From: Sulfurimonas sp.
GTDB taxonomy: Bacteria; Campylobacterota; Campylobacteria; Campylobacterales; Sulfurimonadaceae
DNA length: 64,000 nucleotides
Assembly (NCBI GenBank): GCA_002899765.1
Contig: PPDH01000035.1
Coordinates: forward strand, 16,182 to 80,181
Direction: 5' to 3'
Part shown: in pieces, positions 50,727 to 61,693 of the stretch
Layout of the letters: the number at the start of each line of letters is the position of its first letter
Numbering within the stretch: position 1 is the stretch's first letter
Program-made: the position numbers and the translations under genes
Notes under the pieces: generated by a model
The model's input: the letters and a program-made list of their open reading frames with translations, nothing else
What the model was told of the DNA's origin: nothing
Databases searched by the model: none

Positions 50727-51304
50727 TATCTACAAAACTCCACAATTTTATTTTTTATATAGTCTGTATCACCTATTTCGATGCCTTCTATCTCTTTTCT
50801 TGCTCTGCTTGGCATGCCGTCGACAATAGCGCTTTGAGCATCTTGTGTGATTATTTTAGCTCCTCTTAGAGAGAGTTGTTTGCACCCTTCTACGCCATCG
50901 TCTCCGATGCCTGTTAGTATAACACCCAGTATCTCAATCTTTTGTGTATGATTAACAAATGAGTTGAAAACTGTATTTATATCGGGATTGTATTTGTGGT
51001 CTTGTGAAGGTTCTACTTTAAAAAGAAGTCTATTTTCACTCATCGAAACAGATGTGCTTCCATGACAAAGATATATTTTTGCACTCTCTATAAACATATC
51101 ATTTTCTGCCATGCAAATAGCGTTAGTACTGAGGTTTTGCAATCTTTTTGTAAAGCTTGGTATAAACTCTAAGGACATGTGTTGAGCAATGATTATTGTC
51201 GTATCTTGAAGTATCTCAAGCGAGCGGATTATTTTTTCTATCTGTCCCGGGCCTCCCGTAGAGGCACCTATGAGAACAATTTTGTAGGGAATGAATGTGC
51301 TCAA
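50726..51304 (-). CDS. cheB: protein-glutamate methylesterase CheB, catalytic domain only
   Basis: IGASTGGPGQIEKII, IIAQHMSLEFIPSF, GVILTGIGDDGVEG; no receiver domain. Confidence 0.9.
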   Translation of the reverse strand: MSTFIPYKIVLIGASTGGPGQIEKIIRSLEILQDTTIIIAQHMSLEFIPSFTKRLQNLSTNAICMAENDMFIESAKIYLCHGSTSVSMSENRLLFKVEPSQDHKYNPDINTVFNSFVNHTQKIEILGVILTGIGDDGVEGCKQLSLRGAKIITQDAQSAIVDGMPSRARKEIEGIEIGDTDYIKNKIVEFCR

Positions 51305-51312
51305 GTAAACAG

Positions 51313-53886
51313 CTAGAAAAGATTTTTTTTAGGGGCATTGAAGTAGTAGCCCTGTGAGTAGTCAATATCTAATTCTTTTACAATCTTGAAAATCTCTTCA
51401 TTTTCAACAAACTCTGCAATAGTTTTCATCTTAAGTTTCTTAGCAAAATCGACTATAGTAGATACGACAAGATAAGCATTTTTGTCTTTGTCTATATTTC
51501 TTATCAAAGAGCCGTCTATTTTTAGATAGTCCGCCTTTAAGCGTATAAGATACTCAAAGTTACTGTATCCTGTACCAAAATCATCTATTGCTATTTTGCA
51601 GCCATATTTTCTTACTTCGTTTATAAAGTTTATAACGCCTACGAAATTTTATATGTATTCAGATTCAACAATTTCAAAAACAACCCTCGAACCTATATTG
51701 TACTTTTGCAGCATTGCTAAAATATACTCAAGCATCTGCTCCTCAACCATATCTATTATGGAGAGATTAACAGAAAACTCAGCATCGTGCTCTTTAAACA
51801 TTTCAAAAGCTTGAAAAAGGACTGTTTTTGTAATGTCAAAATATTGCCTTGTCTGTTTCGCAACATCTAAAAAGAAAAACGGAGATATTATCTTGTTTCC
51901 ATCAATCATCCTAACCAGACACTCATATTTTTCATACTTCAAATCTACATTGTTTACGATAGGCTGATAGTAAGTTACGATTTTATTTTGCTCAAACGCC
52001 AAAGAGAGTTTTTTACTCCATGTAATGTTGCTTTCATACTCTTTGCTCAAAGATATTTCATCATCATAAACAAGATAGTTGTTGTTGCTTCTCTTAGCGA
52101 GTTTAAGTGCCATGTTTGCGGTAGACAAAAGTTTGCCGCTCTCATCTTCAAAAGAGATTCCGCAACTACATGAAGGTACTATTTCCTCTTCATCTATCTC
52201 AATACTCTCTTGTACCGTTTTGAGGATTTTTTGAACCAGCTCTTCAAAGATATACTTTGAATATCCACTGGCTAAAATAACAAACTCATCTCCTTGAAGT
52301 CTGTAAAATTTTACCGCTCTCTCGTGTACAATCGATAAATATATCTTATCTGCAACGGCTTTGATAACATTATTTCCGAATTCATGACCGTAAAAATCGT
52401 TTATTTGCCTAAAGTTGTCAAGATTAAAAATTGCAAGTGATAAATTGTTAAGTTGTTTTATATCATCTTGGAGTTTAGTTCTGTTTCCGTAACCTGTTAA
52501 AAAATCTCTGGTTAAAGCCTCTTTAATCTCTGTTATATCCGTTCTTATCCCGATATATTCTATAACATTGCCATTTCTATCCAAGATAGGTTTTATAAAG
52601 GCTTTAACCCAGTAAGAACCTCTGTTTTTACTTATATTTTGAACTTCGCCCGACCATGCTTTCTTTAGATTTTTTATGGTATGCCACAACTCTTTAAAGG
52701 TCTCTTTTGGAGTATCAGGATGCCTTATGATATTGTGAGATTTTCCGATTAACTCATTTTCGGTATAACCGCTGATTTTACAAAAAGCGTCATTCGCGTA
52801 AGTAATCACACCGCTTTTATCTGTTTTTGTAACGATAAAGCTCTCATCAACGGCTGATTTATACTGTTCTAAAAGTAAAAGTGAGTCACTGTTTTTCTCT
52901 ATAAGTTTTTTATTTGAGAAGAGAACTTCCCTCATCCCTAAAAGCATCAAAATAATTAATATGCCGATAGAGATAGCCAAAAACAAAGAAAGTATGATGA
53001 TTTTATAAAAAAGTACTTTTGCTTTGTTGTCAATCATACTTGTTACGCGTATAAAAAGCTTATCTTCTACCTCTTTGAGAAGATTGATGGTTTGGGTAGA
53101 CTTATCGAACCACTCGGATGGTTTTATGTCGGTAGTTTTGCTTTGCTTTACCTCTTCTATGATTTTAAAAGTTTCTTGTGAGACCTCTTGGTTGATTTTA
53201 GTATTAAAAAACACAGCGATATCATTTGGGACAATTGTGCGAAAAATTATACTATTTGTATTGTATATCTCCAGTTGACCGATAAAAGAGACAAATGTGT
53301 CGTCCAAAAACGTGGAACTGCTAAAGACCTCATATAGATTTGCTCTGATTTGCCCTAAAGACTCTTTTGCGCTAGAGAGATTCGTATATGCTTGAATGAG
53401 ATTTCTATTTTCTTTGTCATTCATCATTGAGGGAATCATTCTTGTAAGATTTAAAAGGGTAGAGATTTTTTTTGTATAGTATTTTTTTGCTTCCGTTGCA
53501 GAGAGTTTAAGCAGGTGAATACCTTTTCTGTTTGATTTTACATCATTTAAAAGATTTACTATTGTGTTGTCGGAATTTTTTATATGTGAAAATGCACGCG
53601 TAGCATCGTCTATTGCTTCATCCGAGTTGTTCATGGCGAGCAAAAGCATGTCATCTTTTTCATTTTTGTTTTCACTTGCGATAAGTCCGACGGTAAGACC
53701 TCTCTCTATCTGTAAAAAATGGATAACCTTAGAGAGCGCATCTGCTTCTATAATACGATTTTTTGTCTCTTTGAGATTTTCTTTATCGTCATGTGCTTTA
53801 GACAAAAGCATAAATGAGAGCACTAATATAAAAGATATCGTAGCTACTGATAATAATAGTAATTTTGATTTTAAATCTAGTTTCAT
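51313..53886 (-). pseudogene. NIT-like sensor/PAS/GGDEF/EAL protein, interrupted by in-frame TAA at 51649-51651
   Basis: IERGLTVGLIAS N-terminal NIT-like domain, PAS, RLQGDEF, EAL domain; [39 protein letters not shown] reads in one frame. Confidence 0.85.
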
Positions 53887-54012
53887 TATTGATATTTCTT
53901 ATATGAGCGCATTTTATACAATCTTTTATTTTTTAAATTATTAATACTCTTATTATATCAAAACTCCTTAACATGAGGAGTTTTAAATAACCAAAAAACT
54001 AACTTTTAGGCA

Positions 54013-56058
54013 TCAAGTCTTAAAAGTCTCCAGCTTCGCATGCAGCTCATCAGTCATAGAGTTGAGATGATCTGCCGCTGCTGCAATTTCTTCTACGTTT
54101 CTTGCATTTTTAGAAGAGATTTCATTTATCTGCGATACTTGAGAGACGATAAAATCTACATCTCTTCCCGTCTTCTCAAAGTCATTTACGGTTTTATCGC
54201 TTGCTCTTACGGCATCTTCGACTATTACAACGCTTTGGTTGATTTTTATTTCAACTTCACTTGCATTCTCTGAGAGTTTTTGAATATCTTCAGAGTTGGA
54301 GTTCATTTGAGTACTTACGTCCATAATAGATTGAACGATAACATTGATGGTTGCATTTATCTCCGTAAGACTTCTTTGCGTTCTCTCTGCAAGTTTTCTT
54401 ACCTCGTCGGCGACCACGGCAAAGCCGCGTCCATGTTCTCCTGCACGCGCTGCTTCTATGGCAGCATTTAGTGCGAGAAGATTTGTCTGGTCTGCAATGT
54501 CTGAGATAATCTCAAGAACATTTTTTACTTCATTTGCCTCGCTTGAGAGTGTCTGCATCCTATGTGAGAGTTCAACCTCAAGATGAGCGGAGTCTTGAAC
54601 TTTTGAGGTAAGAGCAACTATTTCATCTCTTGCAAGGTTAAGGTTGTCATTTGCTTTGATGATATCTTTTTTACTCTCTTGTGCATCAATTATTGCATTA
54701 GCTATCTCATCTTTGATATCGTTTGCTTTTTTAGTAGCTTCGTCAATAACTAAAACACTTTTCTCAACATTTTCTCCGACACCCATCGCCGTAGTTGAGA
54801 GCTCATGTGAGATGGAAGCGTTTTCGCTTGAAGATTGTTTTGAAGTCTCTATGAGGTCTTTAAGAGTGCCGATAAGAGAGTTGAAACTTTGCGCCATTTC
54901 CGATAGCTCTTGCGGGGCATTTTCATCGACTTTAAGGGTTAGGTTTTTATTGTCCGCAATGCTTAAAAGAGTTGCTTTAAAACTCTCTATAGGTTTTACT
55001 AAACTTATATTTATAAAAATAATTGAAATTACTATGATAATAGCCAAAAGAATAACTGCATCCAATACTAAAGTATTACGAATTTCGTTTACCGTTTCTA
55101 AAACTTCATCTTCCGTTATCCTTGAGATGATAGCCCATTTAAAATCTTTGCCGATATCTATAAAAGAGTAGGAAAATATAACACTCTCTCCCGTAAAGCC
55201 GGTAGCAATTATATTTCCTGTTTGAGCGTTAAGTGCTGCTTTTGTAGCTTCGGTATCCACAGAGCCTTTTGACGGGTTTGCAAACGATGCTCTAAGTGAA
55301 TGCGTCTCTTTTCTTAAAAAACTATCGCTTCGCATAAGCTTATCCTGCCCGACAAGAAAATCTTCTTGTGTCTTGCCGTACCCCTCACGGTAGTTCATAA
55401 CTTTAGAGATAGAAGAGTCTGGAAGTTGAAAAACTAAAACTGCTTTAACCTCTCCGTCTATTTTTACGGGATTTGCCAAAAACATAGCAGGTTCATTATT
55501 GCTTGGAACATACGGTTTCATGTCGATGTAGGTAGGGCGGTCGTTTTTAAGTGCTTGTTTATAAGCTTCTGCCAAACCGCTCTCTTTTAGAGAACCATAA
55601 GTAAGGTTTGCACCGAAATCAGACTCTTTTGCACCGCTGTAGAGAACATGGCCATGTTTTGCGCAGATAACAAAAACATCATAGTAGCCGTAATTTTTCA
55701 TATAGCCTTGAAAAAATGCTTCATGTCTTTGCATCTTATCGATTGCCATATGGTCTTTTACCGGAAATGGATCCTTTTCGCCTACTCCCAGCACATAATG
55801 CACATCAAGCATATCATGCACAAGCTCTTGTAAATCCTGTGAACTAGCCAAAACTTCTATGTCTCCGACTCTCTCTTTAAAAAAGCTCTCTATTTGAGAT
55901 TTTTTTATATCTCTTGCAAGTGAGAGTCGCGAATCATTGGCTTTAATAAGTGCTTCTTTGCTTTTTGAGCTTGATATATAAGTAGATATTAACGCTAATA
56001 AAACTAACGATACGACCATTAGCAGTATAACATGAACCTTAATGGACATTTTCTTCAT
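54013..56058 (-). CDS. methyl-accepting chemotaxis protein (dCache sensor)
   Basis: Two TMs, periplasmic sensor, [39 protein letters not shown]. Confidence 0.95.
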   Translation of the reverse strand: MKKMSIKVHVILLMVVSLVLLALISTYISSSKSKEALIKANDSRLSLARDIKKSQIESFFKERVGDIEVLASSQDLQELVHDMLDVHYVLGVGEKDPFPVKDHMAIDKMQRHEAFFQGYMKNYGYYDVFVICAKHGHVLYSGAKESDFGANLTYGSLKESGLAEAYKQALKNDRPTYIDMKPYVPSNNEPAMFLANPVKIDGEVKAVLVFQLPDSSISKVMNYREGYGKTQEDFLVGQDKLMRSDSFLRKETHSLRASFANPSKGSVDTEATKAALNAQTGNIIATGFTGESVIFSYSFIDIGKDFKWAIISRITEDEVLETVNEIRNTLVLDAVILLAIIIVISIIFINISLVKPIESFKATLLSIADNKNLTLKVDENAPQELSEMAQSFNSLIGTLKDLIETSKQSSSENASISHELSTTAMGVGENVEKSVLVIDEATKKANDIKDEIANAIIDAQESKKDIIKANDNLNLARDEIVALTSKVQDSAHLEVELSHRMQTLSSEANEVKNVLEIISDIADQTNLLALNAAIEAARAGEHGRGFAVVADEVRKLAERTQRSLTEINATINVIVQSIMDVSTQMNSNSEDIQKLSENASEVEIKINQSVVIVEDAVRASDKTVNDFEKTGRDVDFIVSQVSQINEISSKNARNVEEIAAAADHLNSMTDELHAKLETFKT

Positions 56059-56246
56059 CTTCTTCCTTTTTACAACTTTAAGTTTGTAGAATTTTATCAT
56101 AAAGCCATAGTATTTATAGCACTAAACAACATTTTATTTTAAAAGTTGGTAATGTTAAGTATATTTTTTGCTTTTTTAAATAATTTTTTTATTTTTAATG
56201 GGATAAAAAAAAGATACAATAAGTCAATTTAAAAAAGGGGATATTT

Positions 56247-56753
56247 ATGCCACTACTAGACAGTTTTACAGTTGACCACACGATTATGCCCGCACCTGCT
56301 GTGCGCCGTGCCAAAGGGATGAAAACGCCAAGCGGCGATGATATAACGGTTTTTGATTTGCGATTTGTTAAACCAAATAAAGAGATTTTGTCTTCTGAGG
56401 GTATCCATACTTTGGAGCATCTTTTTGCAGGGTTTATGAGAGATCATCTCAATTCAAAAGATGTGGAAATTATAGATATCTCTCCGATGGGCTGCCGTAC
56501 GGGCTTCTACATGAGCGTTATCGGCACGCCTGATGAGAGAGTCGTAGCAGATGAGTGGAGAGCGTCGATGGAGGATATACTTAAAGTTAAAGAGCAAAAA
56601 GATATTCCCGAACTCAATGTTTACCAATGCGGAACATACAAGATGCACTCTCTGAGCGATGCGCAAGAAATAGCAAGAAAAGTGCTAGAGCGCGGAATCG
56701 GCGTTATGGATAACGATGCGCTCTCGCTTGATTTGGCAAAAGTGGAGAAGTAG
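56247..56753 (+). CDS. luxS: S-ribosylhomocysteine lyase LuxS
   Basis: [45 protein letters not shown]. Confidence 0.97.
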   Translation: MPLLDSFTVDHTIMPAPAVRRAKGMKTPSGDDITVFDLRFVKPNKEILSSEGIHTLEHLFAGFMRDHLNSKDVEIIDISPMGCRTGFYMSVIGTPDERVVADEWRASMEDILKVKEQKDIPELNVYQCGTYKMHSLSDAQEIARKVLERGIGVMDNDALSLDLAKVEK

Positions 56754-57056
56754 ATGTATATATTGATTGCCATGAACAGCGATGACGCGCAAGAGGCATC
56801 TATAACTAAGCTAAATGATGTAAAAGTCTGGGCGCAGGTTCTTTTAGAAGAGGGTAAAATCGTAGAGACAAACTTTAGCACCGATAAAGACGGCTTTGAA
56901 AACTTTAGCGAAGTACTTGTGGTAAATGATGACAACGAATATGTCTGGCCTTTTATAGAGCTGGGCATGATGATTTTGGTTGCTCATACGCAAAGAAGTA
57001 TCGGCGATATCATAGAGGCGTTTCTTTTTAGGGAGCTTAACGAACTTGCGTATTAG
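56754..57056 (+). CDS. conserved hypothetical protein (NifX/Fe-Mo-cofactor-binding-like)
   Basis: Small protein directly after luxS; weak resemblance only. Confidence 0.45.
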   Translation: MYILIAMNSDDAQEASITKLNDVKVWAQVLLEEGKIVETNFSTDKDGFENFSEVLVVNDDNEYVWPFIELGMMILVAHTQRSIGDIIEAFLFRELNELAY

Positions 57057-57519
57057 AGAACTTTTTAATCCTTTGCCTGGGAATAGATATCTTGAAGTAA
57101 CCACGCATATCGATGCCGTCTCTTACCTTTTGGCTTCGATGATGGAGGAGGTTCAAGGCAGACTTAACATAGCTCTTTATGAGTCAGATATCTTATCTCA
57201 AGATATTGAAGCAAAAGTTACTCATGTCGCAGATATAAAAAGTTTACCTCGCGTAATGCCTAGAGAACATGACATGGTAATATTAAAAGATATTTACCGG
57301 CTTCATGAAGATAAGAACGCTCTTTTAAAACTTGCTTACCGCACGCTTGCAAATGCGGCACACATTATTATTTTGGAAAAAAAGGGTGTTCTCGATACAA
57401 AAGAGTTGATGCAGACACTCGAAGATTTTGAGTTCCGTGCCGCAAACGAGATAGACGTTCTCGAGGGCTATGACTTAGTGATGGCAAAAAAGATGCACAT
57501 GTGGGGCAACGGGTTGTAA
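57046..57519 (+). CDS. conserved hypothetical protein (methyltransferase-like)
   Basis: Overlaps preceding ORF by 11 nt, translationally coupled arrangement. Confidence 0.45.
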   Translation: MRIRELFNPLPGNRYLEVTTHIDAVSYLLASMMEEVQGRLNIALYESDILSQDIEAKVTHVADIKSLPRVMPREHDMVILKDIYRLHEDKNALLKLAYRTLANAAHIIILEKKGVLDTKELMQTLEDFEFRAANEIDVLEGYDLVMAKKMHMWGNGL

Positions 57520-57523
57520 AGTT

Positions 57524-57781
57524 TTACTGATATGCTTTATCCATATCAAAATCTATAGGTTCTGGAACGGTTATATTTCCAAGCGAAGATGAGTCAACCT
57601 CATGGCTCTTTAAGTCATACTCATGACTTTGGTAAAACTTCTGTTCTTTAGCAAATTTTTTCTCTTGTTCTATCGCTTCTTGAAGTGCTTTTTGTACTTT
57701 GTTTTCCTCTTTTGCAACTTGTTTTTCCGCAGCTGTCAGTAAGGTTGAAAATAGCATAAATAGAATTAAAATATATTTCAT
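57524..57781 (-). CDS. small exported hypothetical protein
   Basis: Signal peptide MKYILILFMLFSTLLTAAE, charged mature part. Confidence 0.5.
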   Translation of the reverse strand: MKYILILFMLFSTLLTAAEKQVAKEENKVQKALQEAIEQEKKFAKEQKFYQSHEYDLKSHEVDSSSLGNITVPEPIDFDMDKAYQ

Positions 57782-57876
57782 GATGGATTCCTTTTTTCAT
57801 TTTTAGTTTAGCTATAATAACAAAAACAAGCTTGTACAAAAATAAATCAATATAATAATATTTATAAAAGGTAATT

Positions 57877-58632
57877 ATGATTAGTTTTGATAATGAACTT
57901 CATACAATGGTAAAAAGTGCCGATGGAAGCTATACCGCTTACTCCAAAGAGTACGATGAACACTACCACTCCACAAAGGACGGCGCACTTTTTGAATCAC
58001 TAGTCAAACATGTAGAGCCTGCCTTTAAAGTAAAAGCGCAATACAAAGAGATAACTATTTTAGATATCTGTTTTGGGCTGGGGTTTAACACTTTGGCGAC
58101 TATCTATTATCATAAAAAAAATGCACTTCACTCAAAGTTAAATATCTTCTCTCCCGAACTTGATGCCTCTTTGATAAAATCGCTGGGGAGTTTTGTTTAT
58201 CCAGAAGAGTTTGACGAGTTTAAAGATATTCTCTTTGCGTTGGTTGAAAATGGATTTTATAGTGATGACACTCTACATGTAGAGCTTTTTTTAGGTGATG
58301 CAAGAGAGTATATAAAAAGTTTTGCGCCGCAGACGTTTGATATTGTCTATCAAGATGCTTTTTCTCCATCCGCAAATCCTGCCTTGTGGACAAAAGAGTA
58401 CTTTAGCGATATCAAAAATATTATAAAAGAGGACGGTCTTTTAACAACATATTCGATGGCTCTTCCCGTAAGACTCGCACTTCATGAGAATGGATTTTTA
58501 CTTTATTTAAACAGCGGAGATGGGTTTAGAGATGCAACGGTGGCATCTTTGCAAGAGATAGAGGGATTTAAAAATGTGGATATGGCGCATAAGATAAAGT
58601 GCAATCCGCATGTAAAAGCGTTTAGAGATTAA
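57877..58632 (+). CDS. MnmC/MnmD-like tRNA 5-methylaminomethyl-2-thiouridine methyltransferase
   Basis: ILDICFGLGFNTLATIYY, LFLGDAREYIKSF, FDIVYQDAFSPSANPALWTKEYF. Confidence 0.85.
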   Translation: MISFDNELHTMVKSADGSYTAYSKEYDEHYHSTKDGALFESLVKHVEPAFKVKAQYKEITILDICFGLGFNTLATIYYHKKNALHSKLNIFSPELDASLIKSLGSFVYPEEFDEFKDILFALVENGFYSDDTLHVELFLGDAREYIKSFAPQTFDIVYQDAFSPSANPALWTKEYFSDIKNIIKEDGLLTTYSMALPVRLALHENGFLLYLNSGDGFRDATVASLQEIEGFKNVDMAHKIKCNPHVKAFRD

Positions 58633-58640
58633 GAGGTGTC

Positions 58641-60416
58641 CTAAACGTTTAAAACTTCTAAAAACGCCTCTCCAAACTGCTCAAATTTTTTCTGTGCTAT
58701 GCCGTTTACCTCGAGCATACTCTCTTTGTCATGCGGTTTTGCTGCGGCGATATTTTTAAGTACTTTATCCGAGAAGATAATGTACGCCGGCACTTGAAGT
58801 TCACTTGCCAGCGCAGCTCTTTTTTCACGTAATTTCTCAAAAAGTTCCTCGTCAAAATCAAGTGCTTCTTCTCTCTTGATTTTCTTCTCTTTTATGTTTA
58901 TCTCTAGACGTGAAGATTTTATGAAGAGCTCTTTTTTGCCCCGTAAAATATCTGCCGCTTCATGTGTGAGTTTCAGAGTGCTAAATTCGCCTAAAACTAC
59001 AATCTTTAACTCCAAGAGTCTCTCCAAAATAACAAACCACTCTTTTTTACTCAGATGTATGCCGATACCGTAAACATAGAGTTTATCTGCATCGTTTGCT
59101 AAAAGTTTCTGCTCTTTTGAGCCTCTTAGTATGTCTATGATGTAGTTTTTTCCGAAATTTTGTTCTGTTTTATAAACGGTACTTAGAAGCATCTGCGCCT
59201 CTTTTGTTATATTTTGTCTCTTTTCATCACTGCTTAAGCAGTTGTCGCATCTAGATGTACATGCATCAAGCGTATCTTCAAAATACTCGGCAAGCTGCTT
59301 GTGAAAGCAGATTTCGCCTGTAGCGTATTTATAGATGGTATCTATCTTTTGGTTTAGGTGCTCTTTGTATTCGCTGTTTTGAATATCTTCTAAAAATCTT
59401 TTATGCTGAGCAATGTCTGCTGCATTAAAGAGGAGCAAAACCTCTGCATCTTCGCCGTCGCGTCCTGCACGTCCTATCTCCTGATAGTAGTTTTCCAGTG
59501 ACTTTGGAAGTGACATGTGGGCTACAAAACGGATGTCGCTCTTATCTATACCCATGCCAAAGGCGATGGTTGCGACCATGATGTCTACTTTATCGTTGAC
59601 AAATATTTTGAAGTTCTGCTCTCTTACATGTTGCGGTAATCCTGCATGGTAGGGTAGAGATTTGTAGCCGTTTTTGTTGAGAAAGATGCTTAGTTCTTCA
59701 GTTTTTTTTCGTGAGCTTACATAGATAATCCCGCTCTTATTTTTATGACGATGCAAAAAAGCTTTTAACTGCTCATGCCCGTTTGAGACCCTTCTCTGCG
59801 CAGAGATAAAGATATTTTTGCGGAACACTTTGCCTTTTAAAAGAAGCGGATTTTCAAGCCGTAACTCTCTTAATATATCATGAGTGACATGTTCTGTCGA
59901 GGTTGCTGTAAAAGCGCAGATTGCGGTATTTGGAAAGTTTGCTTTTAAATTTCCGAGTGCTCTGTAATCATCGCGGAACTCATGCCCCCACTGCGAGATA
60001 CAGTGTGCTTCGTCTATGACAAAAAAGTTTATATTTAAGCCCCGCAGCATGCTGATAGTTGTTTGGTTGTTGAGCCTCTCGGGCGAGAGATACAAAAATT
60101 TTAATTTGCCCTCATACGCTCTTTGGATAATCTCATCTACTTCATCACGGCTCTGTGCGGAGCTTATCATCTCGGCACTCATATTTTGCGCCTTAAGGGA
60201 GGCTATTTGGTCTTGCATAAGGGCTATAAGCGGCGAGATAACGATACTTATGCCCTCTTTTAGCATGGTTGGAAGTTGATAAACCAGGGATTTTCCCCCA
60301 CCCGTGGGAAGAATCATAAGCAGATCTTGAGCATTTAAGACGGCATCTACACCTTCTTCTTGAAACTCCCGAAAGCTGTTATGCCCAAAGTAATCTTTAA
60401 GTGCTTTATATTTCAT
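58641..60416 (-). CDS. recQ: ATP-dependent DNA helicase RecQ
   Basis: LPTGGGKSLVYQLPTM, VIDEAHCISQWGHEFR, AFGMGIDKSDIRFVAH, YYQEIGRAGRDG; RBS-supported start at MKYKALKDYFGH. Confidence 0.94.
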   Translation of the reverse strand: MKYKALKDYFGHNSFREFQEEGVDAVLNAQDLLMILPTGGGKSLVYQLPTMLKEGISIVISPLIALMQDQIASLKAQNMSAEMISSAQSRDEVDEIIQRAYEGKLKFLYLSPERLNNQTTISMLRGLNINFFVIDEAHCISQWGHEFRDDYRALGNLKANFPNTAICAFTATSTEHVTHDILRELRLENPLLLKGKVFRKNIFISAQRRVSNGHEQLKAFLHRHKNKSGIIYVSSRKKTEELSIFLNKNGYKSLPYHAGLPQHVREQNFKIFVNDKVDIMVATIAFGMGIDKSDIRFVAHMSLPKSLENYYQEIGRAGRDGEDAEVLLLFNAADIAQHKRFLEDIQNSEYKEHLNQKIDTIYKYATGEICFHKQLAEYFEDTLDACTSRCDNCLSSDEKRQNITKEAQMLLSTVYKTEQNFGKNYIIDILRGSKEQKLLANDADKLYVYGIGIHLSKKEWFVILERLLELKIVVLGEFSTLKLTHEAADILRGKKELFIKSSRLEINIKEKKIKREEALDFDEELFEKLREKRAALASELQVPAYIIFSDKVLKNIAAAKPHDKESMLEVNGIAQKKFEQFGEAFLEVLNV

Positions 60417-60476
60417 TGATATTTGACCTTGTAATTCTTGAAAAACAATGTTTTTCATAGCTTTAGGGGGTTGGAA

Positions 60477-60519
60477 GGGACATTTGTCCCTCCTGCTAAA
60501 ACGGACGCGTTCGTTTTAG
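60477..60519. repeat. pair of adjacent palindromes between recQ and ribE
   Basis: GGGACATTTGTCCC (60477-60490) and CTAAAACGGACGCGTTCGTTTTAG (60496-60519). Confidence 0.6.
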
Positions 60520-60532
60520 TATGTAGCATCAG

Positions 60533-61144
60533 TTAGTATCTAGCTGATATGGAGTCGATATCATCCCATGAAAGAGTGTTTTTTTTGTGAGTGATAATAT
60601 GTTCAACATATCTAGCAAACATATCTGTCTCGATGTTTACATGTGAGCCAATGGAGTAGTTTTTAAAAAGCGTCTCTTTCATTGTATGCGGTATTATGGT
60701 AAGCCTAAAACTATCGGCAAATACTTCGTTGACGGTCAGGCTTATGCCGTCAACCGTTATGGAACCTTTGGGGATGATGTAGGGGATAAACTTTTTCTCG
60801 ATTTTTATAAAAACATCAAAAGAGTTGCCGCTGTTTTTTATCTCTTTTATCTCGCCTATTGCATCTACATGCCCCTGAACAATGTGGCCCTCAAATCTAT
60901 CGCCCATCATCATGGCAGGTTCTATGTGAACCTCGTTTTTGTAGTTCTCCATGGCTAAGAGTTTTTGGCTCTCTGGAGATAGTTCGACGCTAAAGCCGTC
61001 ATGCTCTACTTTTATGACCGTGAGACAAGCTCCGTTTATGGCGATTGAATCACCAATCTTTGCTTTATGTTTGGCGCGGATACTAAGCGTGCTTCCTCGT
61101 AAACTCTTAACATGTGCTATTTCGCGTATTAATCCTGTGAACAT
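60533..61144 (-). CDS. ribE: riboflavin synthase alpha subunit
   Basis: MFTGLIREIAHV, IAINGACLTV, GHIVQGHVDAIG, ITVDGISLTVNEV. Confidence 0.93.
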   Translation of the reverse strand: MFTGLIREIAHVKSLRGSTLSIRAKHKAKIGDSIAINGACLTVIKVEHDGFSVELSPESQKLLAMENYKNEVHIEPAMMMGDRFEGHIVQGHVDAIGEIKEIKNSGNSFDVFIKIEKKFIPYIIPKGSITVDGISLTVNEVFADSFRLTIIPHTMKETLFKNYSIGSHVNIETDMFARYVEHIITHKKNTLSWDDIDSISARY

Positions 61145-61147
61145 CTC

Positions 61148-61432
61148 TTATCTCTTTTCCCATTTTATAATGTCAAGTAAAATTACTCTTTCATTTATTT
61201 CATCGATAACGTAAGGAATACAGTACCCTTTGAAGATAAAATCTCTAATGTTTTCTTGGTTAAAATATATAGATTGTCTATATTTCAGAGGCATAAAAGT
61301 TAGTTCGTCTAGCTCTTTTTTGAGAGAATTTTTAAAACTATTTGCTCTGTTTTTACTATCTTTTGCGATATATAAAAGTATTTTTGATAAATTATCTTTA
61401 AATTCACTGCTTCTTACTATTTTATCAAGCAT
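61148..61432 (-). CDS. ParE/RelE-type toxin
   Basis: YIAKDSKNRANSFKNSLKKELDELTFMPLKYRQSIYF...DFIFKGYCIPYVIDE pattern; overlaps upstream antitoxin ORF. Confidence 0.75.
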   Translation of the reverse strand: MLDKIVRSSEFKDNLSKILLYIAKDSKNRANSFKNSLKKELDELTFMPLKYRQSIYFNQENIRDFIFKGYCIPYVIDEINERVILLDIIKWEKR

Positions 61433-61658
61433 TTTTGATTACGTTGTCCATATCATCCCAAAAAGTATCATCAAGTTTTTGAAGGTTATGATTAGGTGCA
61501 GTTACTTCTTTATAGATTTTGTGCAAGGAGTCTCTGTTTTTTATGAAATCTGCATCATCTTTAGAGGTTCTTATATCTATCTCTTGATTGAAGTTTTTTA
61601 AAAAATCTAAAATTTTATTTGCGATTGAAGTATCATTAACATCTATTGCGATATGCAT
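61425..61658 (-). CDS. cognate antitoxin-like protein
   Basis: Small acidic ORF directly upstream of and overlapping the toxin gene. Confidence 0.6.
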   Translation of the reverse strand: MHIAIDVNDTSIANKILDFLKNFNQEIDIRTSKDDADFIKNRDSLHKIYKEVTAPNHNLQKLDDTFWDDMDNVIKNA

Positions 61659-61693
61659 AATAGAAACTCCTTTTTTGTAAAATTATATCATAA

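Noticed and set aside
11872-53886. Genome-wide reassignment of TAA to a sense codon
   Set aside because: Essential genes in the window (rplM, rpsI, ccoN, purA) end in TAA at their expected C-termini, so global reassignment is not supported. Only local readthrough or errors remain.
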